A stretch of 64,000 nucleotides of DNA from Oncomelania hupensis (Eukaryota > Mollusca > Gastropoda > Littorinimorpha > Pomatiopsidae): NCBI GenBank assembly GCA_036898135.1, contig CM072522.1:15790920-15854919 (forward strand), written 5' to 3'. A program made the translations under genes and the position numbers. Shown here in pieces: positions 11,250 to 23,239 of this stretch. The notes beneath the pieces are model-generated. The model had not been told where the DNA came from and did not search any database. It worked only from the letters and a program-made list of their open reading frames with translations. Numbering within the stretch: position 1 is the stretch's first letter; each line of letters opens with the position of its first letter.

Positions 11250-12217
11250 CTAGCGCAGTCAAGAAGGCCCATCAGAGACTATTCTTTCTCCGCCAGCTTA
11301 GGAAGTTTCGGGTGTGCCAAGCTATCATGGCCAATGTTTACCGCGCCACCGTAGAAAGCATTTTTACCTTTTTGCTTTCATTGTTTGGTATTCCAACGCA
11401 AACATCCAAGATAAAGAGCGTTTAGACCGTGTTGTACGCCAGGCTTCAAGATGCGTTGGTGGGGGCCTACCGTCCATCGAGGCTTTAAACGCGCAACGTG
11501 TCACACGCAGAGCCAAACATATTATCCATGATGAGTCACACCCCGCCCACGTGCTCTTCCAGATGCCCCCCTCAGGCCATAGACTCCATTCCCTCCCCAG
11601 CAAAACCACACGCTCACTGAATGGCTTCTTCCCGTGGTCTATCAGACACTTCAACCAAATATAAGAATTACTTAGGCCGCTCCTTATTGTGTGCACTTGT
11701 ATAGTCATACTAGTCATGAATTGCGGGAGGGTGCTTATGTGTGAGAATCTATTTTGGTCACATGTATATTTGCTGTACCTGATGATGTACGTTACAATCA
11801 TGCACCTGTTTTGTTATCTGTAATTCAATTGTTTCTGTTAATGTCTGTATTTCTATGTACTACATGAGTGTTCTAGTCAGGCCTGGCGTGGGTCTGCTGT
11901 CTAGTCTATACTGGGGGTTACATAGGTCGCACTAGATCCACTAGGTGCCTGCCTTAAATTTGCCTTGCCTTGATCTATGCTTTATTTGTTTTTTTTATGT
12001 ATCTTGTGCATGCGTGCCGCTGATCTAAAGCATTCTTTGTGTCAGGTATACTATAACTGTATGTATGTCACTTGGCGAATAAATCTTGAATTGAATTGAA
12101 TTCTGTGGCCAACTTTTTACAAGCGTCGTGAAATAATAGGATTAATGTATCTCTAGAGTAAACTAATCTATTAGGTCATGAACAAGCACGTTTTAGAAAA
12201 CAGAACTCAACTACTGA

Positions 12218-12377
12218 TCACAGTTTTGCTCTGGACTGTTTAATTAACATTTACTTCCAACAAAAGAAAAGACTTTACTACATTTGTTGATTTCAAAAAA
12301 AGCATTTGATAATGTACAGCAAAATACGCTTTTGGATTTTTGTTTTTAAATTGCTATTCCTGCAAGTCTTTCTGTGA
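12218..12377 (+). mobile_element. Reverse transcriptase fragment (twin of 10214-10374)
   Basis: The + strand reads FVDFKKAFDNVQQNTLLDF, with one base upset before it, which is the RT motif 'DFxKAFDxV'. The LINE family is not one of the others that can be named here, but could be the same as the RT piece at 21645-22000. Confidence 0.7.
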
Positions 12378-12379
12378 GT

Positions 12380-14172
12380 TCGGGCATGATTAGAATAGAC
12401 CCAACGTTTTCCGACGAGTCGTAAGAGGCGACTAACAGGGGTGATGTCAGCACGGCATCACTGGGCAAAAGTCTTCTACACAGAAGTCACAGGCCAGGAC
12501 GGAAAAAAACCTCATGTTACTACAGGTTCAACGACCACGTGCTCGGGGCCAAGGCGAGCCACACTGTATTCGTGGAAATCGGCTGTGGCCAACAGCCTGG
12601 AGAGGATTGAGCCCTGCCAGGTCTTTCTTGCCCAAGACACACTGCATGATGAATAAAACCATTTACTCCATACCGGATCGGTCGTCGCCGGGGTCAACAA
12701 GGACCGCGCCTTCCGTTGGCCACCAGGCTACTGATGGACAACTTAGTAAGATCCGCACCAGAAATAACATCGGTAAAATTAGAACTTCCCCACGAGATGG
12801 ACCACTATCGATGGAACGTTTTAGGGATCAGCGAACTGCGCTGGAAAGGCATAGGTGAAACAACGACCGACAAAGGTCACAAGCTTTATTTCAGCGGTAG
12901 AGATTACAGGCACGAACACGGAGTTGGATTCTTGGTCCACAAGAACATTCTAGCCACTGTCATGGGTTGCCGCCCAGTCTCCAGTAGACTCATTACCAGA
13001 CTGAGAGCAGCCACTTTCAACATCACCATCATCCAACATCAGACTATGATGACAGCGAAGTGGAGGATTTCTATGAAAATCTACAGGCTGTCCTTGACCA
13101 AGTGCCGAAGAAGGACATAGTCATAGTTGAAGGCGACTGGAATGCCAAGGTTGGCCAAGATGCGCACCACAACTGGGGAGACACATGTGGACCCCACTGT
13201 AACATCGAGACAAATGACAGGGGTCTGAGACTGCTGGAGTTTGCCAGATACAACAATCTGATACTGGCAAACACGCTTGGTCTCCACAAAAACTCCAGAC
13301 GATGGACATGGCACAGTCCCGGCGGGGGAGCATCACAACCAGATAGACTACATCATGGTCAAGAAATGCTTCAGATCAAGCATCAACATTGGCAGGACAC
13401 GCACTTTTCCAGGAGCAGACATCGGAAGTGACCACGATCTCGTGATGATGTTTTTCCGGCTTCACTTGAAGAGAGTAAACACAGCAAAGTGCACTAGACT
13501 GAAGTTCGACCTGGACAAACTGCAAGACCCGGAGGTGGCAGAGCTATTTCAGGCCACAATTGTAGGAAAATTTGCACCACTGCTAGTTTTGGGAGCTAGT
13601 GAAGTAGATGTCAATACCATGACCACCACCTTCAAATTAGCCGTGACAGATGCCGCCACGGAGATCCTTAGAAAGCACCGGTCAAAGAAGAAGCAGTGGA
13701 TCACACCTGAACTTTTGGACCTGTGTGATAAACGAAGAGAGATGAAAAAGAAAAAGAACACCTCACAGGGAGCTGATGTCTACCGAAAAAATCAACAATG
13801 ACACCCGAAAAGGCATGCGCACAGTAAATGAGAACTGGATAGAAGATCAATGCCAAGAAATAGAGAACAGTCTGAACAAGAACAACAGCAAGAAGGTCTA
13901 CCAGGCTGTGAAGCGGCTGACAAGTGTTAAACAGCCCAAGGTCTCCACGAACCAAAGCAAGTCTGGCATATGCCTTACAGAAGAACAAGAAGTCTTGGAC
14001 AGATGGACAGAGTACTGCTCTGACCTTTACAACCACACACCAAACGGAGACCCATCAGTTCTAGCATGTCCAGAGAACAGAGAAGAAGAAGAAATCCTCC
14101 CAATTCTCCGAGAAGTTGAGGCAGCAGTGCAATCGCTGAAGAAGGGGAAGTCAGCTGGAGTGGACAGCATTA
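12380..14172 (+). mobile_element. RTE-type LINE, 5' part: endonuclease and linker
   Basis: The 5' leader contains GACGAGTCGTAAGAGGCGAC, a sequence often seen at the head of such elements. The endonuclease begins around 12716 with YRWNVLGISELRWKGIGETT, GVGFLVHKNI and, after a small deletion near 13032, DFYENLQAVLDQVPKKDIVI, VEGDWNAKVGQ and HHNQIDYIMV. It then passes into the linker (WITPELLDLCDKRREMKKKK; VLDRWTEYCSDLYNHTPNGD) and breaks off at KKGKSAGVDS, where a SINE is inserted. Frames change near 13032, 13325 and 13790, so it is a pseudogene. The RTE clade call follows from the 'craniofacial development protein 2-like' type of endonuclease. Confidence 0.85.
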
Positions 14173-14603
14173 TTTATTTATTTAATCGTTCTTATATAGC
14201 GCTTTTCCAGCTCAAGAGCTGCTCAAGGCGCTGGCCGATACAGGATCTAACTCAAGCCGCCCGAGAAGCCCACCCGCAGCCTTTGGGCGCATGGTCTGAT
14301 GCCCGGACAACTGAGCACAATCCTGGGCAGCCAGGGATGGGGGAGAAGGACCTAGGTGCATGCTGTGTGTGTTCTTGTTACCGGCACTCACCCGTCTAGG
14401 ACATGAGCGTCAGGATCTTTTAAGTCCTTTACGATGGAATGTATGCGGCACAGACTAGACCTCGGTTTATACTCTCATCCGAAGGAGTGGGAAACGGGAG
14501 TAAAGTGTCATTCCCAAGGACACAACACAATGCCCCGGCCTGGGCTCGAACCCGGGACTTTCAGATCCGCAAGCCAAAGCTCTACCATTAGGCCACGCAA
14601 CAC
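14173..14603 (-). mobile_element. tRNA-derived SINE (copy A)
   Basis: Read on the minus strand, the element begins GCGTGGCCTAATGGTAGAGC, a good RNA polymerase III A box in tRNA context, followed by GGTTCGAGCCC, a canonical B box. A body of about 350 bases follows, and the 3' end reads GAGCTGGAAAAGCGCTATAT with a TAAATAAATAAAT tail. The insertion interrupts the RTE linker. A related + strand copy is at about 57100-57440. The tail resembles the 3' end of the L2-like LINE at 15705. Confidence 0.85.
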
Positions 14604-15175
14604 GTTCAATCATCAACAAGGCAGGAGTCGTCGTTTGAAGTTTTCCACTTTTATTCAGCAAATATCAACAACTGCATACAATCGTTTTTTTCCACTCTCA
14701 ACTTTCCACTTTACAGTACTCAACTATTAACCCAACAATTCTCTCTACTTTCAACAACTCTCTTATTTTGAAACAGTGCGGCACTTATATAGTCTCTAGA
14801 TACTCCAGAACAGGCGAGAAAACCCCTGCATGGAACACTACAACCAATCAAAAGTAATTTCATCATCACTGTCTCACATCATACAACCTTATTTGGGATG
14901 GAAGCGTCTCGTGGTTACCACTAGATTTATCCACACGCTTCGATCGATCGTAAACAACCAAATCTAGAAAATTCTCAAATAATATCGACCAACTAAAATT
15001 ATCAACGTTATACAAAGCTTCTTCTAACAACAACGCAAAATCAAATCAAAGATAAATACACTCCACTACTGCATGCGTTGCAAAATAAAATGAACAGATC
15101 TATCGCGCGCGTCACACACGCAAGCCTACTATCGCACGCGTTCCACACGTAAGCCTACCATCACCCGCGTCTCCA
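14604..15175 (-). mobile_element. Decayed LTR, family A
   Basis: GAAGTTTTCCACTTTTATTC, CAACTGCATACAATCG and the TATCGACCAACTAAAATTAT region match the reverse complement of the solo LTR at 10644-11249. The ends are lost or altered, and CACGCGT-like units are added near 15105-15165. No target duplication is seen. Confidence 0.7.
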
Positions 15176-15235
15176 ACTAACACGGGTCCTGATTTGGCTC
15201 GGAAGAGTCCGCTGGACCTAAAGCAATAATCATGT
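15176..15235 (+). repeat. Short fragment like the TAAC-tailed retroposon 3' end
   Basis: CCTGATTTGGCTCGGAAGAG and GTCCGCTGGACCTAAAGCAA recall the end of the family at 58458-59066, here with a GTAAT-type tail instead of TAAC. It is short, so this is tentative. Confidence 0.45.
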
Positions 15236-15332
15236 AATGTAATGTAATTTTTTTTTCTCCCTCCCTCGAGCGAGTGAGTGTCTGTGTTTCTGTGTGTATT
15301 TGATCGCAGGCGCACGCGTGAGAGATATGGTG

Positions 15333-15336
<4 letters not shown>

Positions 15337-15393
<57 letters not shown>
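15337..15393. repeat. GA dinucleotide microsatellite
   Basis: Uninterrupted AG/GA for about 55 bases. Confidence 0.95.
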
Positions 15394-15398
<5 letters not shown>

Positions 15399-15569
15399 TG
15401 TAATTTACATCATGGTTTACGTTCTGTACGACAGAACTCATTATTATCATAACTGGTGCGGAAGTAGCCTAACAAGCATGTACGTAAGATATAACATGAT
15501 AGTGACAGTGATGCCATTGTTTGCAATGATGACGACGACGAGGATGATGATGATGATGTCATGTTGTAC

Positions 15570-15625
<56 letters not shown>

Positions 15626-15648
15626 CATAATCATAATAATAATATCAA

Positions 15649-15701
<53 letters not shown>

Positions 15702-15704
15702 GGA
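15570..15704. repeat. AAT and ATT microsatellite (mirror arrangement)
   Basis: AAT repeats (15573-15650) are followed by ATT repeats (15651-15702). The ATT array abuts the 3' end of the minus-strand L2-like LINE at 15705 and probably grew from its TAA tail. Confidence 0.9.
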
Positions 15705-16640
15705 TATTTATATAGCGCTTTTTCCTAATGACATCAGTTCAAACCCCAGTTCAAGGACATTTATACCTAACGTTAACATCGAAATACAAACGAAAAGAAG
15801 GTAAACAAAAACAAGACATTAATAAATTATGCAAAGACATAATACACACATGAAAAAGAATATTTACAAGTAAAATATAAAAGACACTGGAGGGAGGGTA
15901 AGGAGGTGAGCAGTTAAGGAGTGAGGAGTCTGGGGGCGTGCGGTGTGACGGTGGTGGTCTGAATAAGAAAAGAAGAAATGGTGATGGGAGACGAAATCGG
16001 ACATTTTAAAGGAAGAGATAAGTTTTTAAGGTGGACTTGAAAGTGGCTGTGTTCAGAGAGCTGCGAAGAGAAAAAAGAAAAGAAAGTTCCAAGTTGAAGG
16101 ACCAAGCACTGAGAAGGATCGACAGCCTGCAGGGAATAGTTTGTAGCTGGGTATTTGTAGCATGAGGGTGTCAGAAGAAGAACGACGATTTCTAGAAGAG
16201 GAAGGAAGTCTAGCCAGAAGAGAGTTAGTTTAAGGGTGATAGAACAAGAGAGAAGATGAATTTGGCTGTAGCGTCAGTGGTAAGATGTTTGAGGCCTATT
16301 CTACAGAGCTGAAACAAGAGCATGTTTGACAGTTTTTTCATATGAATTCTGACATGGAGAAGATGTTGTCAAGGATGACACCAAGGTTTTTGACAGAATA
16401 TGACATAGGAATAGTGGTTTGGCCACAGAGTGACAGTGTCTAAAGAGGAAGAAGACAAGTTGTGTTTGGTACCCGAGATCATGACTTCAGTTTTGTTAAT
16501 ATTGAGCTGGAGCTTGTTAGCAATCATCCAGTTAAAAATGTATTCAAAGCAGTCTGTCACGCTACGCAGTTCGCAGTCGCGCGCCTATGTATATAGTTTA
16601 ATCATCAGCCTGTACATAGAGGTTAAAAGTTACGGTAGTC
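15705..16640 (-). mobile_element. L2-like LINE, end of RT to 3' tail
   Basis: On the minus strand the text runs from a decayed (Y)ADD motif near 16610 through DCFEYIFNWMIANKLQLNIN and KTEVMISGTKHNLSSSSLDT, and then, frameshifted, HFQVHLKNLSLPLKCP, to a 3' UTR ending AAAGCGCTATATAAATATCC followed by TAA repeats. The N-K-L-x-L-N-x-x-K-T-E motif is standard for L2/CR1-type RTs. Confidence 0.75.
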
Positions 16641-18499
16641 AAGGGGAGAGAATCAGAATAAATTAATTTGGTTTATAATTAGTAAAAGTAGCGAATGATT
16701 TGCGCCCGTGCGGAACGCACTATGTTAGAAAACAGCATAGTTGGCTATTTTGTTATTGAGAAGATTAATTGCTGCCATGCGATATTCTATGTGTGAAATG
16801 CGTGCTTTAATCGCGAACGGTGTAGGGAATGAATTATAATTAAAACGAGTATATTCTAGAAGATTCTTAGCTAATCGTATAAAACCCCATGCACTGTATA
16901 TTTTGATAGGAGCAGTAACAGTTGCATATCGCTTTTGTAGCCAGAATCAACAGATCCAAGTTGGGTCAAGGTGCCAGTTAGTGACTTTGTCTGTGGGTCG
17001 TACCGATCAGACCGTCAACGAAAAAGAGCCTAATTAACGGAAGAGGAGGACTGTTTTGGGAACACTTTGGAAGTGTTTGTTTAACTGGAACTGTTCTAAG
17101 CTGTTTAGAATACCTACTGTGTATTCTCGGTGAAATCTGAGTTATCTACGTATAACGTCGGGTGACCTGTGACTCCGTCTAGGACTTCTTATGCCTGTGT
17201 AATCACCTTGCCTAACCATCTGTGCCTGTGTGTTTGTCCAGTCATTGTGTGTCTTTGTCAACAGGCCGGAGGATCCACTGGTAGCCGTAAGTTATTTACC
17301 TCAATTTCTCAGTTGGCCATAGCGTTCGGGGGTTTGGGTTATGCATGCAGTGTGAATGAATAGTTAATTATGTTTTCTTAAATTCTATTTTATGTTTCAT
17401 ATTGTTTGCTGCATAAATACCTAGCAATAGAGAGAGAGAGAGAATTTTCTAAAATGTATTATAAATTAAATAATTATAAATTGATATAAAAGAATTCGCT
17501 GTTATGTAGCGAAGAGATGACAGAAAGGAGGTGATTGCGAATGTATATGCGCGATGACAGGGAGGATGAGTAAGGATGTTGAAAGGGAGACAACCATTCC
17601 GATAGCGGGATGCTTGTGCAGTATATTGTAATATAATTATTAATGGTTGCGTATTTTTGTATGTATTGTTGTAGATGTACCAAAAACCAAAACCTTAGAG
17701 CAGATCATTGATGATGTGCTGAAACCTTGCTGGTGTGAAGCTGGTGCGCCTCGGCCTATTACGCCGGTGTTCTGTGTGTCAACCTCGGTTGCGAAGGTTG
17801 TGGTATTCGCCCAAGGAACCTTATTTCGTTTATAAAGCACACACACGCACACTCCACCATACACAACAAATAACTATAACCATTGATGGACAGTTGTGAG
17901 GAATAATAATCGTTTTACATGTGATAAATTGTAAATTACAGCACATTGAAATATATTTAATCTGAATTGACTGGTAAACGTTGTTGAGTAATATTACCTA
18001 CTAGATTAAGTAGCCCTGTGATTGTATAGTTTTGTCTGGGGGATTTATTTCGCCAGATATTAATTAATTAATAATTTAGATTATTTCCTTACAAATTCTA
18101 TTTTTGCATAAAGGATAAATTTTCTTATTCATTTTATATAATATAAAAGACTTGTTGTATCTATTTGAAGTTTGAGTGGAACAAAGTTTGAATATTTATA
18201 AAGATTTAAAGCAGTTGCTTACTGTCTATTTACTTCGTTGTCAGTAAGCTGTTCCAGACATCATTATTGTAAATTCTTTTGTACATTTTGTAGTTAGTCA
18301 TTTTCCATTTTGATTTAGTTATCATTATTATTTTGAGCGAAATGTTTATGTATTAGTTTGGGGTTATATTAGTGGGATTGAGGGTTGGTAGGTTGGGAAG
18401 TGGGATAAAGGGAGTTAATTTTGAGTATGAATGTGTGTGTGAAATAAAGAAATTGTCTTGTTACTTCTGGTTTTGTCTTTTAGAGTTTATTTAGGTGTT
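16641..18499. other. 1.85-kb stretch of unknown origin between two LINE pieces
   Basis: This lies between two minus-strand L2-like fragments. It contains an open frame at about 17647-17835 (KTKTLEQIIDDVLKPCWCEA), an AG-run at 17440, a GCC/GTAAGT site near 17288 and an AATAAAG near 18443. It could be one or more LTR-like insertions, but no inverted TG...CA ends with a target duplication could be placed. Confidence 0.35.
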
Positions 18500-19260
18500 G
18501 GGTTTTTTTCTCGTGTGGAAGTTACACATGTCGAACCTCTGTTGAGGCAGTTGGGACGTGACACAGTCAGAAGTTTTGTTAAGAATAGATGGAATTTTTT
18601 AGGAGTGTCACTTAAAAAAAATAATATGTGTATCGTCTGCGTAGAAATGATGGAAAGTGTCATGGCTTTGGATGATCTGAGACGGAGGAGATGTGTAAAG
18701 GGTGACGTCTGGACGGTTCAGAAAGATAGTTGTTGATGCAGACAGATTGGAAACGACCATAAAGGAATTAATGGGATCAGCTTACGGCACGGTCTGTTAT
18801 TCCAAAAGAGTTATCTGATATCAAGACGCTGAAGGAGTATGGAGTGATCGACAGTGTCAAAAGCGGCTGAGAGATCGAGAAGGGTCAACGAAGAGATTTT
18901 ATCAGCCAGTGGCAGAGAAGAGTTTGTTCACGATGTGAAGAAGAGCTGATTCAGTAAAGTGGTCAGGACGGTAGGCAGACTGGAATGGACAGAACAAGTT
19001 GTTGGAAGAGAGATGATGGTTGAGTTGTTTCAGGACAACCTTCTCCAGGAGTTTATATAGCAAAGGGCGATTAGAGACAGGGCAGTAATTCTTTAAGTTT
19101 TCTGGATCAAGGTTTGATTTCTTTAGTTGTGGCCGCAAGATGGCAGACTTGAAACAGTAGAGAACAGAACCAGATTGCAAGAAAGAGTTGGCTATGTTGG
19201 TGATGACTGGAAGAAGGTCTGTGATACAATCTTTGAAAAGTGAAATATGTACGGGGGTTC
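18500..19260 (-). mobile_element. L2-like LINE, first half of RT
   Basis: On the minus strand: LKKSNLDPENLKNYCPVSNR, LLYKLLEKVVLKQLNHHLSS, CPFQSAYRPDHFTESALLHI, then a DLSAAFDTVDHS-like block near 18860 and a FYADDT motif near 18640. The order and motifs are those of L2-type RT. It breaks near 18500. It may be part of the same or a similar insertion as 15705-16640, but both pieces contain the active-site motif, so they overlap and are two copies. Confidence 0.75.
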
Positions 19261-19514
19261 AAGCTCGCATGTCTTAAACGACATTTTGCTGAGGGGGGGG
19301 AAGCGATGATTGGTTAGAAAGTAGGATGCATGACTTTTATAATTTGATAAGCTACATTCATGTTGTGTACAACTGCTTCTCTGTTGCTTGTGGTGTGTTT
19401 GTTTTCATCCCTGAAGTCTTGTGTGTCTTATTGCTTTTGTGCCGTTGTGTTGATGAAGTTTACGCCGCACACACATTTCCTTGTGTTTTCATGGGGACAA
19501 TATAGATTCTGATT
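19261..19514 (+). mobile_element. Possible retroposon 3' end with ATTCTG tail
   Basis: The stretch ends CATGGGGACAATATAGATTC followed by TGATTCTGA, which looks like the 3' UTR and short repeat tail of a CR1/L2-type element. No coding part is attached. Confidence 0.4.
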
Positions 19515-20377
19515 CTGACGCACTCACCATTATCTGTGACAAGATCTGGCAGAGTGGGGAGTGGCCTACACCATGGACCCAGTTGCTTGTCATCACTCTT
19601 CCCAAAAAAGGTAACCTTCAGGAATGTGAAAATTACCACACCATCAGCCACATCGGCCATCCCAGCAAGGTCCTCCTGAAAATAATACTCAACAGGTTGA
19701 AACCCCAAGCTGAACAAATCATAGCTGAAGGGTAAGCAGGATTCAGGGCAGGGTTTGACCGAGTCTGGCATGCAGCTCTGTGGGCAACCATGAGAGTGTA
19801 CATCAGCCCTAACATTATTGAAGTCATCAAAAGCCTGTATGACAAGGCTACCAGTGCAGTCCACCACAACAGCGCCATCGGAAACTAGTTCAGAACAACA
19901 CTCGGTGTGCGTCCGGGATGCCTACTCTCTCCAACACTCTTCAACATCTTCCTAGAGCGCATCATGTCAGATGCCCTTGCAGATCACGAAGGCCACAGTT
20001 GTTCTACAGCGAGCTTTGAGTTTTGACCCATGACCCTGCCCATAAACCAATTAGCTTGGTGCACTGGCATACCAGCCGCCTACAGCTAACCAGAAATCTC
20101 ACTCCCGTTGACTGATAGCAGGCAGAGCAATGGAGCTGTGAATAAGCCTTCCCCTCTCTGTGGGAGTAAAGACTGCGTTGAACTTTGTCCCTTTCTGCAT
20201 GCTCTGCCAGGAAAGAATAAAAATCAGCATACTGTGTTAGACTATCATGCACATGCCAAGTTTACTGTAGTGTATGCAAGTGTGAAAACATGGTGACCTA
20301 AAACTACAAGGGCTGACAGGAAATATATATTATGCTGCATTTGAAAATGAGACCCCAAAAATGTACTTGTGTGTGGG

Positions 20378-20411
<34 letters not shown>

Positions 20412-21644
20412 GAGAGAGAGAGTTGTGCAATTGAAAATTAAAAGAAAACAATACTCAAACAAAGATACAAACACAGTGTTAGCTGCAAGTGAATGAATGA
20501 AATAAATGAGCATACCAGAACTTGAGTGTCTGTCCTCTGCCAAACTTGTAAAGTATCCCAAGTATCCATTTAACAACAACAATTGTCAGAAATATGCAAT
20601 TCTTCTGAATAAAATAGAAAAACAGATGAAAATAGTCCAAGCACAACACCAGCAATGAGCCAGTTAACAAAGACAAAGAGGGAGCCCGCTTAAAAAAATG
20701 GGGAAGGGAAGGCTGGCATAATTGCTAAGAGCAGGTGGCTGGGCAGATCAGATTTCATGCTGAAAGAGACTCAAGGCTCGTAAACAGAGGTCACAGTATC
20801 AGCTGTGAGGCACAGTCAGCATATGGGGAAGAGCAATCTCCAACCTTCGTTTTGCGGATGACATTGATGGAGATGAACAAGAACTTGAACAGCTGGTACA
20901 GAGACTGGACACCACCTCCAGAGCCAGTGGAATGGAAATAAGTGCAGAGAAGACCAAATTGATGACCAACAACACCAATGGCATCAACACGGACATCAAG
21001 TCCAAGGCCAATCCCTCAACACAGTGCATAGCTTCAAATATTTAGGAGCCATTGTATCAGACAATGGGTCCCGACAGGAAGTCCTCTCCAGGATCGCACA
21101 AACAACTGCTGCCCTGGCGAGGTTGAAGCAAATTTGGAAAGACAGGACCATCAGTCTACATTCCAACGTACGGCTGCTGCGCTCCGTTGTCATCTCCATC
21201 TTCCTATATGCTTGCGATACATGGACCCTCACATCAGATCTCCAACGAAGAATACAAAGCATGGAGGTGAGGTGCTACAGAAGACTTCTGGGCATTTCCT
21301 ATACCCAGCACATCACCAACAACGAATTCCGACAGACCATCACACAAGCCATTGGAAAACACGATGACCTGCTCACAGTGGTGAAAAAACTGAAACTCCG
21401 ATGGTATGGCCATATCACCAGATCATCAGGTTTTGCAAAGACCATCCTGCAAGGCACGGTGCAAGGAGGTAGAAGAAGAGGGAGACCGAAAAAGAGGTGG
21501 GAGGACAACATTCGAGAATGGACTGGCTTGACACTGAGGGAAACAATCAGGGTAGCTGAGGACAGGGAAAGATGGAGTACGCTGGTTAAACAATCTGTGG
21601 TGCCCCTACGACCTCCGAGTTACGGGATAAGATAGGATAGGATG
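19515..21644 (+). mobile_element. RTE-type LINE, RT domain to 3' tail, with an insertion
   Basis: The coding text starts in the RT (LTIICDKIWQSGEWPTPWTQ, VITLPKKGNLQECENYHTIS), has a stop and deletion near 19735-19750, continues with FDRVWHAALWATMRVYI and SPTLFNIFLERIMSDALADH (to 19992), is broken by about 815 bases of unrelated DNA, resumes with the FADDI region near 20850, and finishes with YRRLLGISYTQHITNNEFRQ, RRRGRPKKRWEDNIREWTG and a GATAGGATAGGAT tail (21627-21644). The last part is open from 21024 to 21632. It is a pseudogene. Confidence 0.85.
19993..20811. mobile_element. About 815-bp insertion of unknown type in the RTE
   Basis: The RTE reading stops after GATCACGAAGG and resumes at CACAGTCAGCATATGG. 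Between them is non-coding DNA including a GACA/GA microsatellite (20386-20420). CCACAGTTG at the left and GGCACAGTC at the right overlap slightly, but I cannot define terminal repeats or a clean target duplication. Confidence 0.55.
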
Positions 21645-22010
21645 GGCTTTCTGCAAAAATTGTGATTGCGGTCAAAAGCATGTATCAAAAGGCCAGATCT
21701 TGTGTTAAAACGCCTAGTGGTCTATTGTATACGGTTTTTATGTGTAATGCTGGAAGTGATACAATGATAGAATTTCTCATCGATTTCATTTTCTTTTTTC
21801 TGGACGATTTACGGTCTTTTCTTGCCGAACATATTGGTGATTTATCGTTGCCACGGAATATTGCTAATGGGTTTTATTTATCAGTTGAACAGTATTTTAG
21901 ACGGATTCGTTACTGTATGCTGATGACATAGTCATTCTATCAGAATCACTGAAAACATGAGAAAGCTCTCGATTTTCTGAAAATATATTGTATTTTGCCT
22001 CTATATAAAT
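21645..22010 (+). mobile_element. Reverse transcriptase fragment of an unnamed LINE
   Basis: Right after the RTE tail the text reads KIVIAVKSMYQKARSCVKTP, then IDFIFFFLDDLRSFLAEHIG (an L-F-x-x-F-L-N-D-L-x-x-F-L-type block) and, frameshifted, RYCMLMT, a remnant of YADD. So the RTE landed inside, or next to, another RT gene. The family may be that of 12218-12377. Confidence 0.65.
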
Positions 22011-23239
22011 ATTTCAAAACCCAAAGTGATGATTTTTTTTCCAAGATAAAGTTAAAAAGTTGCTTGTCTTTAAATTTAATTATACAATTCTTGAAATTGT
22101 TTGGGAATACAAATAGTTAGGGACCCTCTTTCATTATAACAATACATTTAAAAAAGATATTGTAAGCCCAGAGCATGTTAGCTGAACGTGCGATGTATGC
22201 ACTTTTACAGAAGAAAGTTAGATTTGCTGCTTGATGTTCTGCTAGACCTCTTTAATAAAATCTGTTGTCTTTCACAAGTGGGTTAGTACAATTAAACAAA
22301 TAATGGAATTCATCACCTATTTCTTTAAATCACACAAAGAACACAGCCTTTATTCTCGCGGAATATTCACATATCTTTGACTTTGAATTGGCAATGGAGT
22401 CAACAACAGATTTTCTTTATTGCCACACTATTTTAGGAATCGACCAAATGTCTACAGATTATTCTCTATTTACACATTAATCAATCAATCAATGAATCTT
22501 TCATTTAATGTCTGTTGACACAGTATGAAACAAAAACCTTTTGGCGAACGCTCATTCTGCTTTTCAGCCCCCACAGTTTGGATTCTCTTCCTTTAACTCT
22601 CTATCGAATCATCGCGCTCTGGACTCAAAACACACATTTTCAACAGTTTCTATCCTTAAATTTTGATCTTGAATTTTTCTTCAGCAAATACTTAAAACTC
22701 AGGCATATTCGTTGTGTGTGTCTATGTGTGTGTGTGCGTGTGTATGTGTTTGTGCTTATTTGGTATTTCATGTTTTGCTTTCGCTTCATTTATTTATGTT
22801 TTTTTCCTTCTGTAAAGCGTTTTGAGTTACTGAGGAAAGGTGCTGTACAAATCAGGTAATGAACCCGAAATCAAAAAGCAGACTGATAAATACAAGGTTT
22901 TTGTGTTGTTTTGATTTGTTGTGGTTCTTTTTTTTTTATCATATTTTCACTTTTAAGTAGTACAGCATTATATTTTCCTTCGTTTCCAAGTGTGTCAATA
23001 CTGTTTGGTGGTCACATATGTGTGCTTTTAATGCTTTTGTATTCTTTAGATTGTTCTTTCACTTTTTTGACTGTTGTTCTTGGTGTTCTCTCCCTCAATT
23101 TTATTCGGTTTATTCCCTCACGTGCATAGCAATGTGAGTCTATGTACTCACTCTCCTCCCCCCTCGCTTCCCCCTTAACCACCCCCCACCCCCCACCCAA
23201 AAAAAACCCAAAAAAACAACATTTTTTTAGATTTTCGAA
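22011..23239. other. Intron sequence, nothing recognised
   Basis: About 1.2 kb of AT-rich DNA. A GT-rich run lies at 22713-22750 and a CCCCAC-rich stretch at 23160-23200. None of the short open frames has a motif. Confidence 0.4.

Larger units (their letters stand above)
9760..12117 (+). mobile_element. L2/Rex-like LINE, linker, RT and 3' end, interrupted
   Basis: Pieces in order: a linker with CVPTKTSTVAPNDKPRFT (to about 10035), a jump by internal deletion to the RT (SPLLFTLFTNDCASHHNKVV, FSDDTTVEGLI), then VDSFRFLGTTISSDLGWEKH (to 10643), then after a solo LTR AVKKAHQRLFFLRQLRKFRV (about 11256-11318) and VTRRAKHIIHDESHPAHVLF (to 11664). The 3' UTR closes with a TTGAA repeat at 12085-12113. 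These are the motifs of the L2/Rex group, in which FADD is often FSDD. Internal deletion, several frameshifts and insertions make it inactive. Confidence 0.78.

Noticed and set aside
14510..14603. A functional tRNA gene on the minus strand
   Set aside because: Only the A and B boxes are tRNA-like; the sequence continues into a SINE body with a second copy at 57100-57440, and a proper acceptor stem is not seen.
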